A DNA stretch of 64,000 nt from a bacterium (GCA_030429975.1 JAUIGB010000001.1:108190-172189), one strand, 5' to 3'; counted from the first letter of the stretch, positions 43,722 to 52,542 are shown. Made by a program: numbers and translations. The notes: generated by a model from the sequence alone, not told the origin.

Positions 43722-43727
43722 AGTATA
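43722..43727 (-). promoter_or_regulatory. -10 element, leaderless type
   Basis: Minus strand TATACT-TGGAAT-ATG. Confidence 0.6.
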
Positions 43728-43811
43728 TATTACCACAAGCAAAATGCCAGCGCCCTCGGCGTAACGCTTGTCCTTAACTGATTACTGTTGTATTCTGATT
43801 ATGGTATTATT

Positions 43812-46169
43812 ATGCGCAAAAAGATACTGGGCATTAACGTATATTTATTAGGCTCAAGAGCAGGCAGTCGCTTGCTTGTGGGTTTAATGTTTTTCGTTTT
43901 TCTAGCCGGAACGATTGTTTCTGGCAGCCTGGCTACCGTGCAGAATGTAAGCGCGGAAACCGTAGAGGAGTATTGCGCACAGTACACTTCTAGCAGTGAC
44001 AAGAACGCTTGCCGTGATGGCACCAAAGCAAACTTTGACTGTAATGATTACTTTATTACTTTCGGCCAAGCGACGGCGGATATCTGTCGTGGCGCCGCGA
44101 ACGCCAAAAAGAATGGCACTATAAACGGAGTCTCTTCATCGCCATCACCACAACCAGCGTCAGGGGCCTGCCAAGGCTTTAGCGGTGACTTGCTAGAATA
44201 TTGCCAAACTGGACAACAAAGTAGTTCATGTAATCAAAGCATCGCCCAGGTAAATTTAGAGTACTATAATGCCTGCGCCGTAGGTGCCGGACTAGATACT
44301 CTTGATCGAGTGCCAAGCGATACTAATACACCTGCGACTGGCCGATGTCGTGGATTTACGGGTGATTTACTCAAGGCCTGTCAGGGCGGTCAAGAGTATG
44401 GTGAATGTAACCAAAATGTTGCTACGGTAGATCTAGAGCTATACAATGCCTGTGCTCTGGGCGCAGGTCAGAAGACTTATCGCTCTACACCTTCGCCATC
44501 ATCAAACCCATTCAGCGACGCGGGCAGTTACTTCCAACTACAAGACCAGCTAAACCAGGCGGGTAACTTAACTGAATTAATTGACGTATTACACGCCAAC
44601 GGTCAAGATGCCGATGTTAATACTGGTGAGATAGCAGATAACAATTATGGCTCATATATAAATGGCGCGGGCAAAAAACAGTCAATCAAGGTATATCCTA
44701 GTGAATGTACAGCTCAGGGGGTCCCTAATGCAGCGGGTAACGCCGTCCAATCCAGCTACGATCAGGCATACCAAGAAGGCTTTAAGGCGGCCCAACAAGC
44801 AGCCCAATACGCGAACAATTTGGACGATCTGCGCGGTTTACTAAATGACCCAGATAATCAATCCGGTCTGTTCGGGTCAGAGCAAACAGATCTGGACGAG
44901 TTATTTGAGTCCAATCAAAACGCTCAAAACGGATACGAAGAGGGTTACCTGGGTGGCTATCAGTCTATATTCGGCGGAGGCGGTGGTCTACTGAATAGTT
45001 TGGGTGGCCTAGGTGGCGGATCTGGTCTACTGGGCAATCTAGGTGGCCTGGGCGGCGGAGGCTCAAGCAATCAAGGTAACACTTTAAGTAATTTCAATTT
45101 TAGCGGTGGCGGTTGTCCTGCTGTCTTGTTCTTTAACGGCGGCGGCTGGCATGCGAACGATCATAACAGTGACAAAATATGGGAAACAGGCCAGCTACAG
45201 CAACGAGGCTATGCAGTATTTGATGTTACATATAGGCTAGGTTCCGACGGTATATATTATATATACGAAGACGTCCTGCGTGGCATCCGACACATGATCA
45301 ATAATTCCGGTATGTACGGAATAGATCCTAGCAGAATCGTAATATGGGGTGACAGCGCAGGCGGACACCTAGTAACCAGGGCCGGTGCCAGTGGCAAATC
45401 AGGCGCGAAAGCCGTAGTTGGTTGGTCGGCGCCTACGAATGCCTACACTGCGTTATTCAAATCATTCGAGTCATTCGCGATTAGCATAGACCATTCTACG
45501 TGTATTCCTACCGACCTCGCAGGCTTGGCCAATACGACTAACTTGCTAGCTGGCGGAAGCGGTAACGTGGTCAAGGAAGGTGAAGGACTTGCGAGTAATG
45601 ATTTCTCTAGTATTGGTCTCGATTTATCCGCGGGCGGTTTTAACGCCGACTCTATCAACCCCGTTGGTGTTATATTTGAGGCCTTAACTGTCATGCAGGC
45701 AGTGTCACAGACTGCACAGGATCTAGAAACGGTAACACAACAAATACAAAATGGTGACTTCCAGGGCTTGTCTAGTGGCGTTATCAATCTGGCTACACAC
45801 AAATTAATAGAATGTATAGACAATCTCAATTCCGCGTCGCCAGCATTATTTGCCAGTCCCGAAACACCACCTACTTTCCTCGCGGGATTCTATAACGACC
45901 AACTAATCGACCCCCAGCAGGCATATGATTTGCGAGACAAGCTACAGGCTCTCGGAGTTCGCTCTGAAGCCTTGATTCTAGAGGGCGACGAAAATGCCAC
46001 CGAGGGAGGCTGTACACAGGGAGCGGCCGGAAACAATGATGGATTCTCGTTTAATCACCTTGGTTATGACTGTCGCTTCATCTGTCCAACCCTCAATTTC
46101 CTAGACGAAATAATACAGCCAGGGGCAACTAAGTACGATTGTGCAACGGGATTACCCCAGTTAGGTTAA
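43812..46169 (+). CDS. secreted cysteine-rich protein with alpha/beta-hydrolase domain
   Basis: 785 residues from the ATG at 43812 (TATGGT six bases upstream). The signal anchor is at ~15-40. Residues ~115-225 hold two ~58-residue tandem repeats (CQGFSGDLLEYC... and CRGFTGDLLKAC...) with matching CNQ and YNACA; a looser third copy precedes them. A Gly/Leu-rich linker leads to a carboxylesterase/feruloyl-esterase-like domain from ~435: LFFNGGGWHAND (oxyanion loop), IVIWGDSAGGHL (nucleophile Ser), YNDQLIDPQQAY (likely Asp) and FNHLGYDC (likely His). The triad looks complete. The target could be a host-surface or wall polymer ester, which is speculation. Confidence 0.83.
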   Translation: MRKKILGINVYLLGSRAGSRLLVGLMFFVFLAGTIVSGSLATVQNVSAETVEEYCAQYTSSSDKNACRDGTKANFDCNDYFITFGQATADICRGAANAKKNGTINGVSSSPSPQPASGACQGFSGDLLEYCQTGQQSSSCNQSIAQVNLEYYNACAVGAGLDTLDRVPSDTNTPATGRCRGFTGDLLKACQGGQEYGECNQNVATVDLELYNACALGAGQKTYRSTPSPSSNPFSDAGSYFQLQDQLNQAGNLTELIDVLHANGQDADVNTGEIADNNYGSYINGAGKKQSIKVYPSECTAQGVPNAAGNAVQSSYDQAYQEGFKAAQQAAQYANNLDDLRGLLNDPDNQSGLFGSEQTDLDELFESNQNAQNGYEEGYLGGYQSIFGGGGGLLNSLGGLGGGSGLLGNLGGLGGGGSSNQGNTLSNFNFSGGGCPAVLFFNGGGWHANDHNSDKIWETGQLQQRGYAVFDVTYRLGSDGIYYIYEDVLRGIRHMINNSGMYGIDPSRIVIWGDSAGGHLVTRAGASGKSGAKAVVGWSAPTNAYTALFKSFESFAISIDHSTCIPTDLAGLANTTNLLAGGSGNVVKEGEGLASNDFSSIGLDLSAGGFNADSINPVGVIFEALTVMQAVSQTAQDLETVTQQIQNGDFQGLSSGVINLATHKLIECIDNLNSASPALFASPETPPTFLAGFYNDQLIDPQQAYDLRDKLQALGVRSEALILEGDENATEGGCTQGAAGNNDGFSFNHLGYDCRFICPTLNFLDEIIQPGATKYDCATGLPQLG

Positions 46170-46180
46170 TTGGATTATTT

Positions 46181-46873
46181 ATGGAAAAATCACCTAATAA
46201 AAAACTTCTCGTCTTTATCTCTTTCGTAATTCTGCTCATCGTTCTGGTTGCCACGTACTTTTTGGCATGGAGGCCATCCGATAGCGATTATGATGTCGCA
46301 TCAAAAAATCTCGACGCCGTCACGAATAGCTACGCTACCTTAGAGTTAGAATTATTGATGGCAAAAAGTCCGGACAAAATCTCCAATATAACCTCATTAA
46401 AAATAGGCGTGTTGTCGGAATTGTTCGACGAATCTCTCGGTACCTTTTTAGGCAATGGCGTGATTTCGCGTGATTTCGCTGTCGGCGCGACCATGAATAA
46501 GCACCGGGAGTCGTTCACTAAATATAATGATTCCGTCAAAGAACTGGCGCAATCCATGGAGATCTATACGACTATTGTCAATTCCTGCAATGCGTATATA
46601 AATTCCGATAAACAGAATACTACTGACCTGCTGAATAGGTGCGAGAACGCGCTTGAAAATGGTTCAAAATCAGAGTACGAGCCATTCAATAATCAATTTT
46701 TTGATAATTATCGAACCCAGGTGGGTGATTTCGTATCCGACATGGACAATAAAAAAGGTAAACTACCTCAACCACCTAGCAAACAACTAGATTACAAACT
46801 GCCTGTTCTGATAGACGGAATCGAAGAAATCGAAACTGTCCTAAACACCCAAAAAACCGCATTCTGGCGATAA
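46181..46873 (+). CDS. hypothetical single-helix anchored protein
   Basis: 230 residues from the ATG at 46181; the extra N-terminal codons in the track overlap the previous gene and are unlikely. One transmembrane helix near the start (LLVFISFVILLIVLVATYFLAW) is followed by an external, mainly helical region (NLDAVTNSYATLELELLMAK, ENALENGSKSEYEPFN). No family recognised. It follows the hydrolase gene by 11 bases, so the two are probably co-transcribed. Confidence 0.7.
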   Translation: MEKSPNKKLLVFISFVILLIVLVATYFLAWRPSDSDYDVASKNLDAVTNSYATLELELLMAKSPDKISNITSLKIGVLSELFDESLGTFLGNGVISRDFAVGATMNKHRESFTKYNDSVKELAQSMEIYTTIVNSCNAYINSDKQNTTDLLNRCENALENGSKSEYEPFNNQFFDNYRTQVGDFVSDMDNKKGKLPQPPSKQLDYKLPVLIDGIEEIETVLNTQKTAFWR

Positions 46874-46874
46874 A

Positions 46875-47813
46875 TTAGGTTAGTCGAGCGCTTCTTTTGT
46901 AATCACCGTGTTTTATTTGTACAGTGATATTATCTAGAATTTTGTCTATATTTTGCACAGTTGCAATGGACTGCCATCCCTTTTTGCCGATGTATATATG
47001 GGTATCCTCGGCCACCATGTCGGTATTTGGTGCGCCGTAAAAATTGTTGCTATATGACAGATTTGATAGTTGGCTAACCAATCTGTCTTTAAAGTCTGAT
47101 GACATAATTTTGTTGGAAACAGACAAGAAATCCCACAACATTGCATCGATCTCCTTGTCAGTCTGCTCTCCAGCTACCAATAGTTTAGCTCGACATGCGG
47201 AGCTTCTACTGTGAACAGAGTTTGAATCTAGATATGTATTATATTTAGCACATATTATATCTGTTGCGGTGAGGATAATTATATTGGATAGCTTCCAGAA
47301 CAGGGGAGTAAGTTTTCGCTCTATCGACTCTTTCTCAACGTGAACATCTATAGTTATCTTTTCGACATCAGTAGATTGTTTCGTATGTTTTATTGGATAA
47401 TCTACCAGCTCAGCATCTTCTTCGTCAAAAGCCTCGTAATCATCTAGTGAAACCCAACCCTGTTCATCAATTTCTATCAGCGCCCGCCGAACAGCATCCA
47501 TATCGCTAACTTCTAACAGCTTGTCGTTCTCTACAATAACCTGCGTTAGTGCAGTACTCAAGCGTTCCAGAGAAGTATCCACCGATAGTTTTGGCACTTT
47601 CGATAATACTTCTATTGCGTCTGGGGTGTAGGCGTCTATGTCGACAGTAATTAGTCCAGAATAAGTGTATGTTGTACCTCTCAAGAAATAATCCAGCCCT
47701 TTATATAGTCCATGCGCAAAAAACAGTTCGTTTACTGCGCGCGAGAACAGGTGCTCATAGACATGGGCACTTTGTATATTTGAATACTGTTTTATAATCG
47801 TTAAGTTTTTCAT
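46875..47813 (-). CDS. M16-like (inverted zinc motif HxxEH) protein
   Basis: 312 residues from the ATG at 47813; the 107 extra N-terminal codons of the track are low-quality and lie upstream of the promoter. SAHVYEHLFSRAVNELFF carries HxxEH, the inverted zinc-binding motif of M16 metallopeptidases, followed by a beta strand (YSGLITVDIDAY) and a candidate third ligand Glu in TALTQVIVENDKL. The overall pattern fits one M16 half-domain. Most M16 enzymes need two such halves in one or two chains, and no partner is nearby. Activity is uncertain. Confidence 0.6.
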   Translation of the reverse strand: MKNLTIIKQYSNIQSAHVYEHLFSRAVNELFFAHGLYKGLDYFLRGTTYTYSGLITVDIDAYTPDAIEVLSKVPKLSVDTSLERLSTALTQVIVENDKLLEVSDMDAVRRALIEIDEQGWVSLDDYEAFDEEDAELVDYPIKHTKQSTDVEKITIDVHVEKESIERKLTPLFWKLSNIIILTATDIICAKYNTYLDSNSVHSRSSACRAKLLVAGEQTDKEIDAMLWDFLSVSNKIMSSDFKDRLVSQLSNLSYSNNFYGAPNTDMVAEDTHIYIGKKGWQSIATVQNIDKILDNITVQIKHGDYKRSARLT

Positions 47814-47838
47814 AATTACTTGATTAGTATATAAAAGT

Positions 47839-47863
47839 TGAGTCAGTTTTGCGACATGACTCA
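47839..47863. promoter_or_regulatory. operator-like inverted repeat
   Basis: TGAGTCA and TGACTCA form a perfect 7-base inverted repeat with 11 bases between. It sits over the expected -35 region of the leftward M16-like gene and just upstream of the small rightward ORF, as expected for a repressor or activator site. Confidence 0.45.
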
Positions 47864-47871
47864 GGTCATAG

Positions 47872-48114
47872 ATGCTATCACCACCGCGTACGGCCCTGAT
47901 TGTTTTTACCCTTGTTGTCGTGCTCTTTGCGAGTTGTCCTTTTTCGACTACCTCGCAGATCTCCGCTCCGTTGACGCGCGTTGTTGCGCCGGGTTGTGCA
48001 GTTGTGGCACACACAGACACTCTTGTCCATAGTTGTGTTTCTGCACTTACTTCCGCTTGCCATGATGTACTTACCAATCTCTTGCGGTCACGGGTGCTCC
48101 GTGACAGTGAGTGA
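47872..48114 (+). CDS. candidate small cysteine-containing secreted peptide
   Basis: An 80-codon frame starting MLSPPRTALIVFTLVVVLFASC, which reads like a signal peptide ending in an imperfect lipobox (FASC). Three more cysteines follow (residues 42, 55, 63). CAGG lies before the ATG in a reasonable position. It is listed only as a candidate, because the region is otherwise non-coding and the frame is short. Confidence 0.3.
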   Translation: MLSPPRTALIVFTLVVVLFASCPFSTTSQISAPLTRVVAPGCAVVAHTDTLVHSCVSALTSACHDVLTNLLRSRVLRDSE

Positions 48115-48224
48115 CTGTGTATGATACCAGTCAATCGTCACGGTTGTGACGAACTATGCTATAATAACATAAGTTTCAAAAAAATCAAGCTTTAGGTTTA
48201 TTCCTATTTTACTGCCTTAAGCAC

Positions 48225-48253
48225 TTGCATTTTGGTAAGTTTTGGTGTATAAT
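48225..48253 (+). promoter_or_regulatory. promoter of the lipoprotein gene
   Basis: TTGCAT, 17-base spacer, TATAAT (48248-48253), with the ATG eight bases later. It predicts an almost leaderless mRNA. Confidence 0.7.
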
Positions 48254-48261
48254 AGGAATAT

Positions 48262-49158
48262 ATGGCTAGAAAAAACCACCACGAACAGCAGTCAACATTC
48301 TCAAAAAAAGAAAAGCTAATAACTGCACTTGCCGCGCCTTTCGCGGTAGTAGCCCTAGCTGCGTGTAATAGTGGCGACAGGGTAGAAATCCGCGTTGATC
48401 GTCCAGGTGTTTCACAAGACGCTAATCCTGATACAAGCAATGTATCACACGAAAGCCGTAGTGATCTGACCCTAGAAAACTCAACTCCCGAAGAGTTTTA
48501 TAACGATGCTAATTTTACGGACGAAGAGCGCGTACGCTGGGCGCACGACCAACTACAACAACCTCACCCAGAATTTCCTGACAAGTCCGTGGAGAGGGTC
48601 GCGTACGAGAGAATGCTCGCTGACCTGACAGCAGAGGGTCGTGAAGTATCATTAAATGTCGATTATTTACCGACACCGTCTAGATCAAATACCGCAGGCG
48701 AAGCAAACACCTTGACGCACGTCGTAACCGCCACTGCTTTATACTCTGATAATTCCGCCCTTGCAGAAAAACTATTAGCTGCCGGGTTTGATAACAATAG
48801 TAGTATCATAGGAAGAATACGCAATGGTGTAGTTGATTTTGTAAACCAAGGACCGGATGTAAAAAACAACATCGCTTTCGATATTGCATACATACCAGCA
48901 GATGGGTCAACCCGGCAATCAACTGGAGCGACTGTTGATATGGCTACAAAGCCTACTAGCAACCAGACCATAGGTGGTAGGGTTGTACCTGAAAATGGAG
49001 TTCTAACACGTGTCGCATACCAGAAAGACGACCAAGACCAAAGCTTAGTCAGTGAAGAGATACAGGCTTTTGTTGGCGGTCGCTGGATTTCAAAAGATGT
49101 GTACAGCGATAGTGATTCCAGGTGGATTCCACCTCGCGATCTAGTGAATCTACCCTAG
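48262..49158 (+). CDS. lipoprotein of unknown function
   Basis: 298 residues. A long n-region is followed by a hydrophobic core and the lipobox VALAAC (Cys ~35), so the mature protein is lipid-anchored outside the membrane. The rest is acidic and soluble, first helical (TDEERVRWAHDQLQQPHPEF), then beta-rich (LTHVVTATALYSDNSALAEK, GRVVPENGVLTRVAYQKDD). No family recognised. It lies directly before the second VirB6 block but has its own promoter. Confidence 0.8.
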   Translation: MARKNHHEQQSTFSKKEKLITALAAPFAVVALAACNSGDRVEIRVDRPGVSQDANPDTSNVSHESRSDLTLENSTPEEFYNDANFTDEERVRWAHDQLQQPHPEFPDKSVERVAYERMLADLTAEGREVSLNVDYLPTPSRSNTAGEANTLTHVVTATALYSDNSALAEKLLAAGFDNNSSIIGRIRNGVVDFVNQGPDVKNNIAFDIAYIPADGSTRQSTGATVDMATKPTSNQTIGGRVVPENGVLTRVAYQKDDQDQSLVSEEIQAFVGGRWISKDVYSDSDSRWIPPRDLVNLP

Positions 49159-49241
49159 TAGTTTTTTTACACCGAATATACTATACTTAGTAGCATAACC
49201 AGTATGTAACTATTGGGAGTAAAAGCAGGTTTTAGTATAGT

Positions 49242-51419
49242 ATGCTTTTGGCACAAAGACGGTTTCTTTTCATGTTTCTTGTCCCGTTCGTGGTGGCTAC
49301 TTTAGTTATTGGCGGGCTGTTTTTAAATAGTAGTACCGCAAACGCATACCCCCCGCCCTGTAACCCTGGCGATAACGAGGTTCAACAACCCGATGGTAGT
49401 GTCGACTGTCAACCCGCATCACCCACACCCCAGACCGGTAACAATCCCCAGACCGGTGGAGAGAACCCCGACGACGAAGAAGTATCCTGCGCCGTCGATA
49501 AAATCGGTTGGATCGTCTGTCCTGTCATAGAGAAGGCCGCATGGATAGGCGACCAAGCATTTGGCTTTTTGGCTGGCCAGTTTTTAGAGATTGAACCAGA
49601 ACTAGTAGCAACTTTTGACACCAGCAGCAATGATACCGGAACATATGCTACGTGGCAATTGGCGCGAAACATCGCCAATGTCATGTTCGTTATCGCGCTG
49701 TTGGTCATCATTATGTCGCAAGTAACCGGACGGGGTATTGACAACTACGGTATCAAAAAGCTCGTACCGCGACTGATAATAGCCGCTATCGCCGTGAATA
49801 TATCATACTTTATTTGTCAGGCAATGGTGGATTTGTCTAATATCCTAGGTTACGAGACAAAGAACTTCCTAGTAAATGCGGCCGCTTCCGTGTCTGATAG
49901 AACAGCCATGCCAGCCGCCAGTGATACTGGCATACAGACTGGCACGGGCGCATTGGCCGTGATAGCCGACATAGTGCTAGCAACCGTGGCAATTGTTTGG
50001 CTGGTCATGCCCTTGTTAGTATCGGCCATCGGCATAATCCTAGCGACTGTTCTGATAATCATTATTATCCTATTAATGCGAAAGGCCTTCATAATACTGC
50101 TAGTCGTAGTATCGCCAATCGCATTTGTCCTATATCTACTGCCAAACACAGAACAATACTTCCGTAAATGGTTGTCGATGTTTTGGAAATTGTTGATGGT
50201 GTTCCCGGTCGTGGGGCTCCTATTTGGTGCAGGCCAGTTAGCTAGTGCGGTCATCCTGGTAGCCGGTACAAACGGAGGCGGGACTTCTGCCACTGTTAGT
50301 TATTACGAAGACGGTGGCGACAAGTGTGTCACCTTGCCTCTCAGCAATCCAAACGCCAGACCGCAAGGACAAGACCAAGCCTTAGCTCAGCAAGGCAGCT
50401 GTGGAGATAGGTCAACACCCGTAATGTTGGGCTTGGTAGCCGCTCTCATCGCAGTCGCACCGATGCTAGCGGTATGGAGCGTACTAAAAGCAGCCCTACA
50501 GGGTGCTGGTCAGATTGGTGGCAAGATATCCGGCGCCGTCGAAACATATTCTGGCAAAGCAGGAACCAAAGCCCAAGAGCGCATGAACAGAAGTGCGATT
50601 GGTCGTGGAATGGAGACTAGGAAGGCTATTAAGAAGAACTATCAGGATCAGCAGTTCGCCGACAAGATGAGCAGGAAGGGTAGATTTGGTGGCACCTATA
50701 CACGCATAGCGTCACGCGGACTTCAGGGGAATGTTGGTCGAGTAGCAGGTGGGTCATGGGGTGCGCAGGACAGAAAACTGTCTGCTAACTTTGCTGGATC
50801 TGCAGAAAAGCTCCGCGATCAAGAAAAGGAAGAGCGAAAGGCATCCTTAAACCAGTTATTAAGAGACCGCCCTGGGGACCTACCAGAAAACGTATTGGCT
50901 CCAGAATTACGAAAAGCCCTAGCGTCTGGAGATGAAGTTGGCGCCTTAGCCGCACAAGAAATGCTCACAAGCGTAGCCGGTAAAGAAGGCGTGCATGAGA
51001 TGCGTAAAATGTTCAACGACATTGATAGCAAGAAGTTGAAGGTAGACGAGAAATCATTTTCTCATCTCATGCAACATATACTATCGCAAAGCAGTATCAA
51101 GAGCTCTGATGCCGACGTTTATAAATATGCTCAGGGCGGAAGCACAATGGCCGCTATTAGAAGTAATTCAGGAACATGGGATGGACTTACTGATGAGCAA
51201 GCGGCCAGCCAGACAAAGTTCGCTACGGGCGGAGATGGAGTAACGATGGGTGTTGCATCCGGATTTGTTGGTGCCATGACTAAGAAATCTAGCATCATCG
51301 GACCCGACGGTAAGGCTATCGAGGTCAATCGTGCAAACGTTGTATTGAACAACGCTACGGCGCAAAAGGCGCTAAAGGACAAGACTCGAGAAATTGTAGA
51401 GAAATCTGTAAGCAAGTAG
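49242..51419 (+). CDS. VirB6/TrbL-like polytopic membrane protein, copy 2
   Basis: 725 residues. A signal-like first helix and a Pro/Asn-rich loop precede SCAVDKIGWIVCPVIEKAAW, then six or more helices including FVIALLVIIMSQVTGRG, RLIIAAIAVNISYFICQ and VSAIGIILATVLIIIIILL. From ~residue 415 a long cytoplasmic or luminal tail is Lys/Arg/Gln-rich and helical. The membrane half aligns segment by segment with the protein at 38234, so the two arose by duplication. It opens the block leading to the VirB4 genes. The translation start lacks a good Shine-Dalgarno. Confidence 0.86.
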   Translation: MLLAQRRFLFMFLVPFVVATLVIGGLFLNSSTANAYPPPCNPGDNEVQQPDGSVDCQPASPTPQTGNNPQTGGENPDDEEVSCAVDKIGWIVCPVIEKAAWIGDQAFGFLAGQFLEIEPELVATFDTSSNDTGTYATWQLARNIANVMFVIALLVIIMSQVTGRGIDNYGIKKLVPRLIIAAIAVNISYFICQAMVDLSNILGYETKNFLVNAAASVSDRTAMPAASDTGIQTGTGALAVIADIVLATVAIVWLVMPLLVSAIGIILATVLIIIIILLMRKAFIILLVVVSPIAFVLYLLPNTEQYFRKWLSMFWKLLMVFPVVGLLFGAGQLASAVILVAGTNGGGTSATVSYYEDGGDKCVTLPLSNPNARPQGQDQALAQQGSCGDRSTPVMLGLVAALIAVAPMLAVWSVLKAALQGAGQIGGKISGAVETYSGKAGTKAQERMNRSAIGRGMETRKAIKKNYQDQQFADKMSRKGRFGGTYTRIASRGLQGNVGRVAGGSWGAQDRKLSANFAGSAEKLRDQEKEERKASLNQLLRDRPGDLPENVLAPELRKALASGDEVGALAAQEMLTSVAGKEGVHEMRKMFNDIDSKKLKVDEKSFSHLMQHILSQSSIKSSDADVYKYAQGGSTMAAIRSNSGTWDGLTDEQAASQTKFATGGDGVTMGVASGFVGAMTKKSSIIGPDGKAIEVNRANVVLNNATAQKALKDKTREIVEKSVSK

Positions 51420-51431
51420 CGGGTATGAATT

Positions 51432-51956
51432 ATGCGCAATCTAATATATAGAATCGGATACCTGTGCCTGACTCTGTTGATTCTGCAGGCGATATCACTA
51501 CCTATAATCGCACTGTTACAGTTCACTGTATTTAATCATATGGAACCCGCCTATGGGGGTGTTGATGAAACGAAGCAAATCGTGCACACCTATGGCGCCC
51601 CTATAATCACCGTACAGCCCGACACTGGTAACTGGGTCGTGGTTTCGACTCTATGGATAGCTTTGTCTTTTGTTATCGCTCTGATTGTCCTATATACCAG
51701 CAATGTGATGTCAGTACTCCTAAAAAAAGCCCTACGTCATTGGCGAGGTAGGGTAACTGTAGGGAATTTGTTCACAACAAAGTTTGTATTACCTGGCACC
51801 ACCTATGTTTTCGTATCGTTGTTCGCGCTATTACTACCAGCCGTTTACTTGTTGTTACCAGTAAATGCCTTGGTCGCATTGCTGGCACTCGTTTGTTTTT
51901 GGATTCAATACAACCAAGCTCACAAAAATAAAACCCCCGTCTCGAAGATTCTATAA
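51432..51956 (+). CDS. hypothetical polytopic membrane protein
   Basis: 174 residues with about four hydrophobic helices (CLTLLILQAISLPIIALLQF, STLWIALSFVIALIVLYTS, TYVFVSLFALLLPAVYLLL, VNALVALLALVCFWI). No family recognised. It starts 12 bases after the VirB6-like gene and is probably co-transcribed with it. A large palindrome with terminator potential follows. Confidence 0.68.
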   Translation: MRNLIYRIGYLCLTLLILQAISLPIIALLQFTVFNHMEPAYGGVDETKQIVHTYGAPIITVQPDTGNWVVVSTLWIALSFVIALIVLYTSNVMSVLLKKALRHWRGRVTVGNLFTTKFVLPGTTYVFVSLFALLLPAVYLLLPVNALVALLALVCFWIQYNQAHKNKTPVSKIL

Positions 51957-51993
51957 CCATTCACGGCCACACACCCACAATCACATTATTTTA

Positions 51994-52037
51994 AATAGTT
52001 TAATTATCCGTCCGGCCGGACAAAAAATTAAACTATT
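51994..52037. terminator. 44-base palindrome with a GTCCGGCCGGAC core
   Basis: AATAGTTTAATT and AATTAAACTATT are perfect 12-base arms enclosing the self-complementary GTCCGGCCGGAC (52010-52021). It lies between converging stops and reaches into the stop codon of the PaaX-like gene. It can act as a bidirectional terminator and, through its core, as a protein-binding site. Confidence 0.75.
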
Positions 52038-52521
52038 CGATTGGTGCTGATTCAAACATTTTTATCCAGTCTTTGGCGCCTAAATCGTTTATTATTTCCT
52101 GTAGTTCTTTTGTGTACTCTTTGTCGGTCATCCATACGCTCTGTTGAATCTGATCAAATTGCAAGTCACGCAATACCGAACGAAACTGACGCCTTATGTG
52201 CGAATACTCCTCTGGTATGTCAAAGATAACCATCAGCCGCACATTGCCTAGGAGTTTACTTGCGGTATAGGGTAAGATCGTACGTTTTGCCCTGTTAGAC
52301 AGGCTTACTCTGCCTTCGTCTACCGTAATGAGCTTGTTTTTCTTTGCCCTATAATACGCCTGTTTATATGAATCGCCGGAATACATACCAATTCTATCCA
52401 GTTCGTTAAAAAACCTATTAGGGGAGTAGGTAAGCATGAGGTTTTGACGAGTATACGGAACTAGCGCGAGCAGCAACTCGGTCGTTACGCTTTTTTGTCT
52501 TTTTTCTTTTACTTTTTTCAT
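52033..52521 (-). CDS. PaaX-like regulator with Cas2-type domain
   Basis: 162 residues: an N-terminal winged-helix-like region (MLTYSPNRFFNELDRIGMY, YKQAYYRAKKNKLITVDEGRVSLS) followed by the Cas2-like ferredoxin domain characteristic of PaaX regulators (VRLMVIFDIPEEYSHIRRQF, LRDLQFDQIQQSVWMTDKEY). It is not a CRISPR Cas2: there is an added DNA-binding head, and no cas1 or repeat array is in the window. GTCCGGCCGGAC lies on both sides of the gene, one copy over its promoter, which suggests autoregulation. The divergent PrgI-VirB4 operon may be a target. Confidence 0.78.
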   Translation of the reverse strand: MKKVKEKRQKSVTTELLLALVPYTRQNLMLTYSPNRFFNELDRIGMYSGDSYKQAYYRAKKNKLITVDEGRVSLSNRAKRTILPYTASKLLGNVRLMVIFDIPEEYSHIRRQFRSVLRDLQFDQIQQSVWMTDKEYTKELQEIINDLGAKDWIKMFESAPIE

Positions 52522-52542
52522 ATTTATATAGTATCATTTTAT

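Larger units (their letters stand above)
47814..48261. other. 448-base intergenic region with several structured sites
   Basis: From left to right: TATACT of the leftward M16-like gene (47826-47831), an inverted repeat TGAGTCA-N11-TGACTCA (47839-47863), a possible small rightward ORF (47872-48114), the hairpin GTCACGG-N5-CCGTGAC (48087-48105), the small repeat CGTCAC-N4-GTGACG (48136-48151), an extended -10 TGCTATAAT (48157-48165) and the promoter of the lipoprotein gene. No known RNA family was recognised here. Confidence 0.5.

Noticed and set aside
47814-48134. N-terminal extension of the M16-like ORF
   Set aside because: The 107 extra codons are upstream of a TATACT promoter element, contain no domain and cover a repeat-rich intergenic region; the ATG at 47813 is preferred.
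52033-52521. CRISPR Cas2 gene
   Set aside because: The Cas2-like fold is preceded by a winged-helix-like head as in PaaX regulators, and neither cas1 nor any repeat-spacer array is visible in the window.
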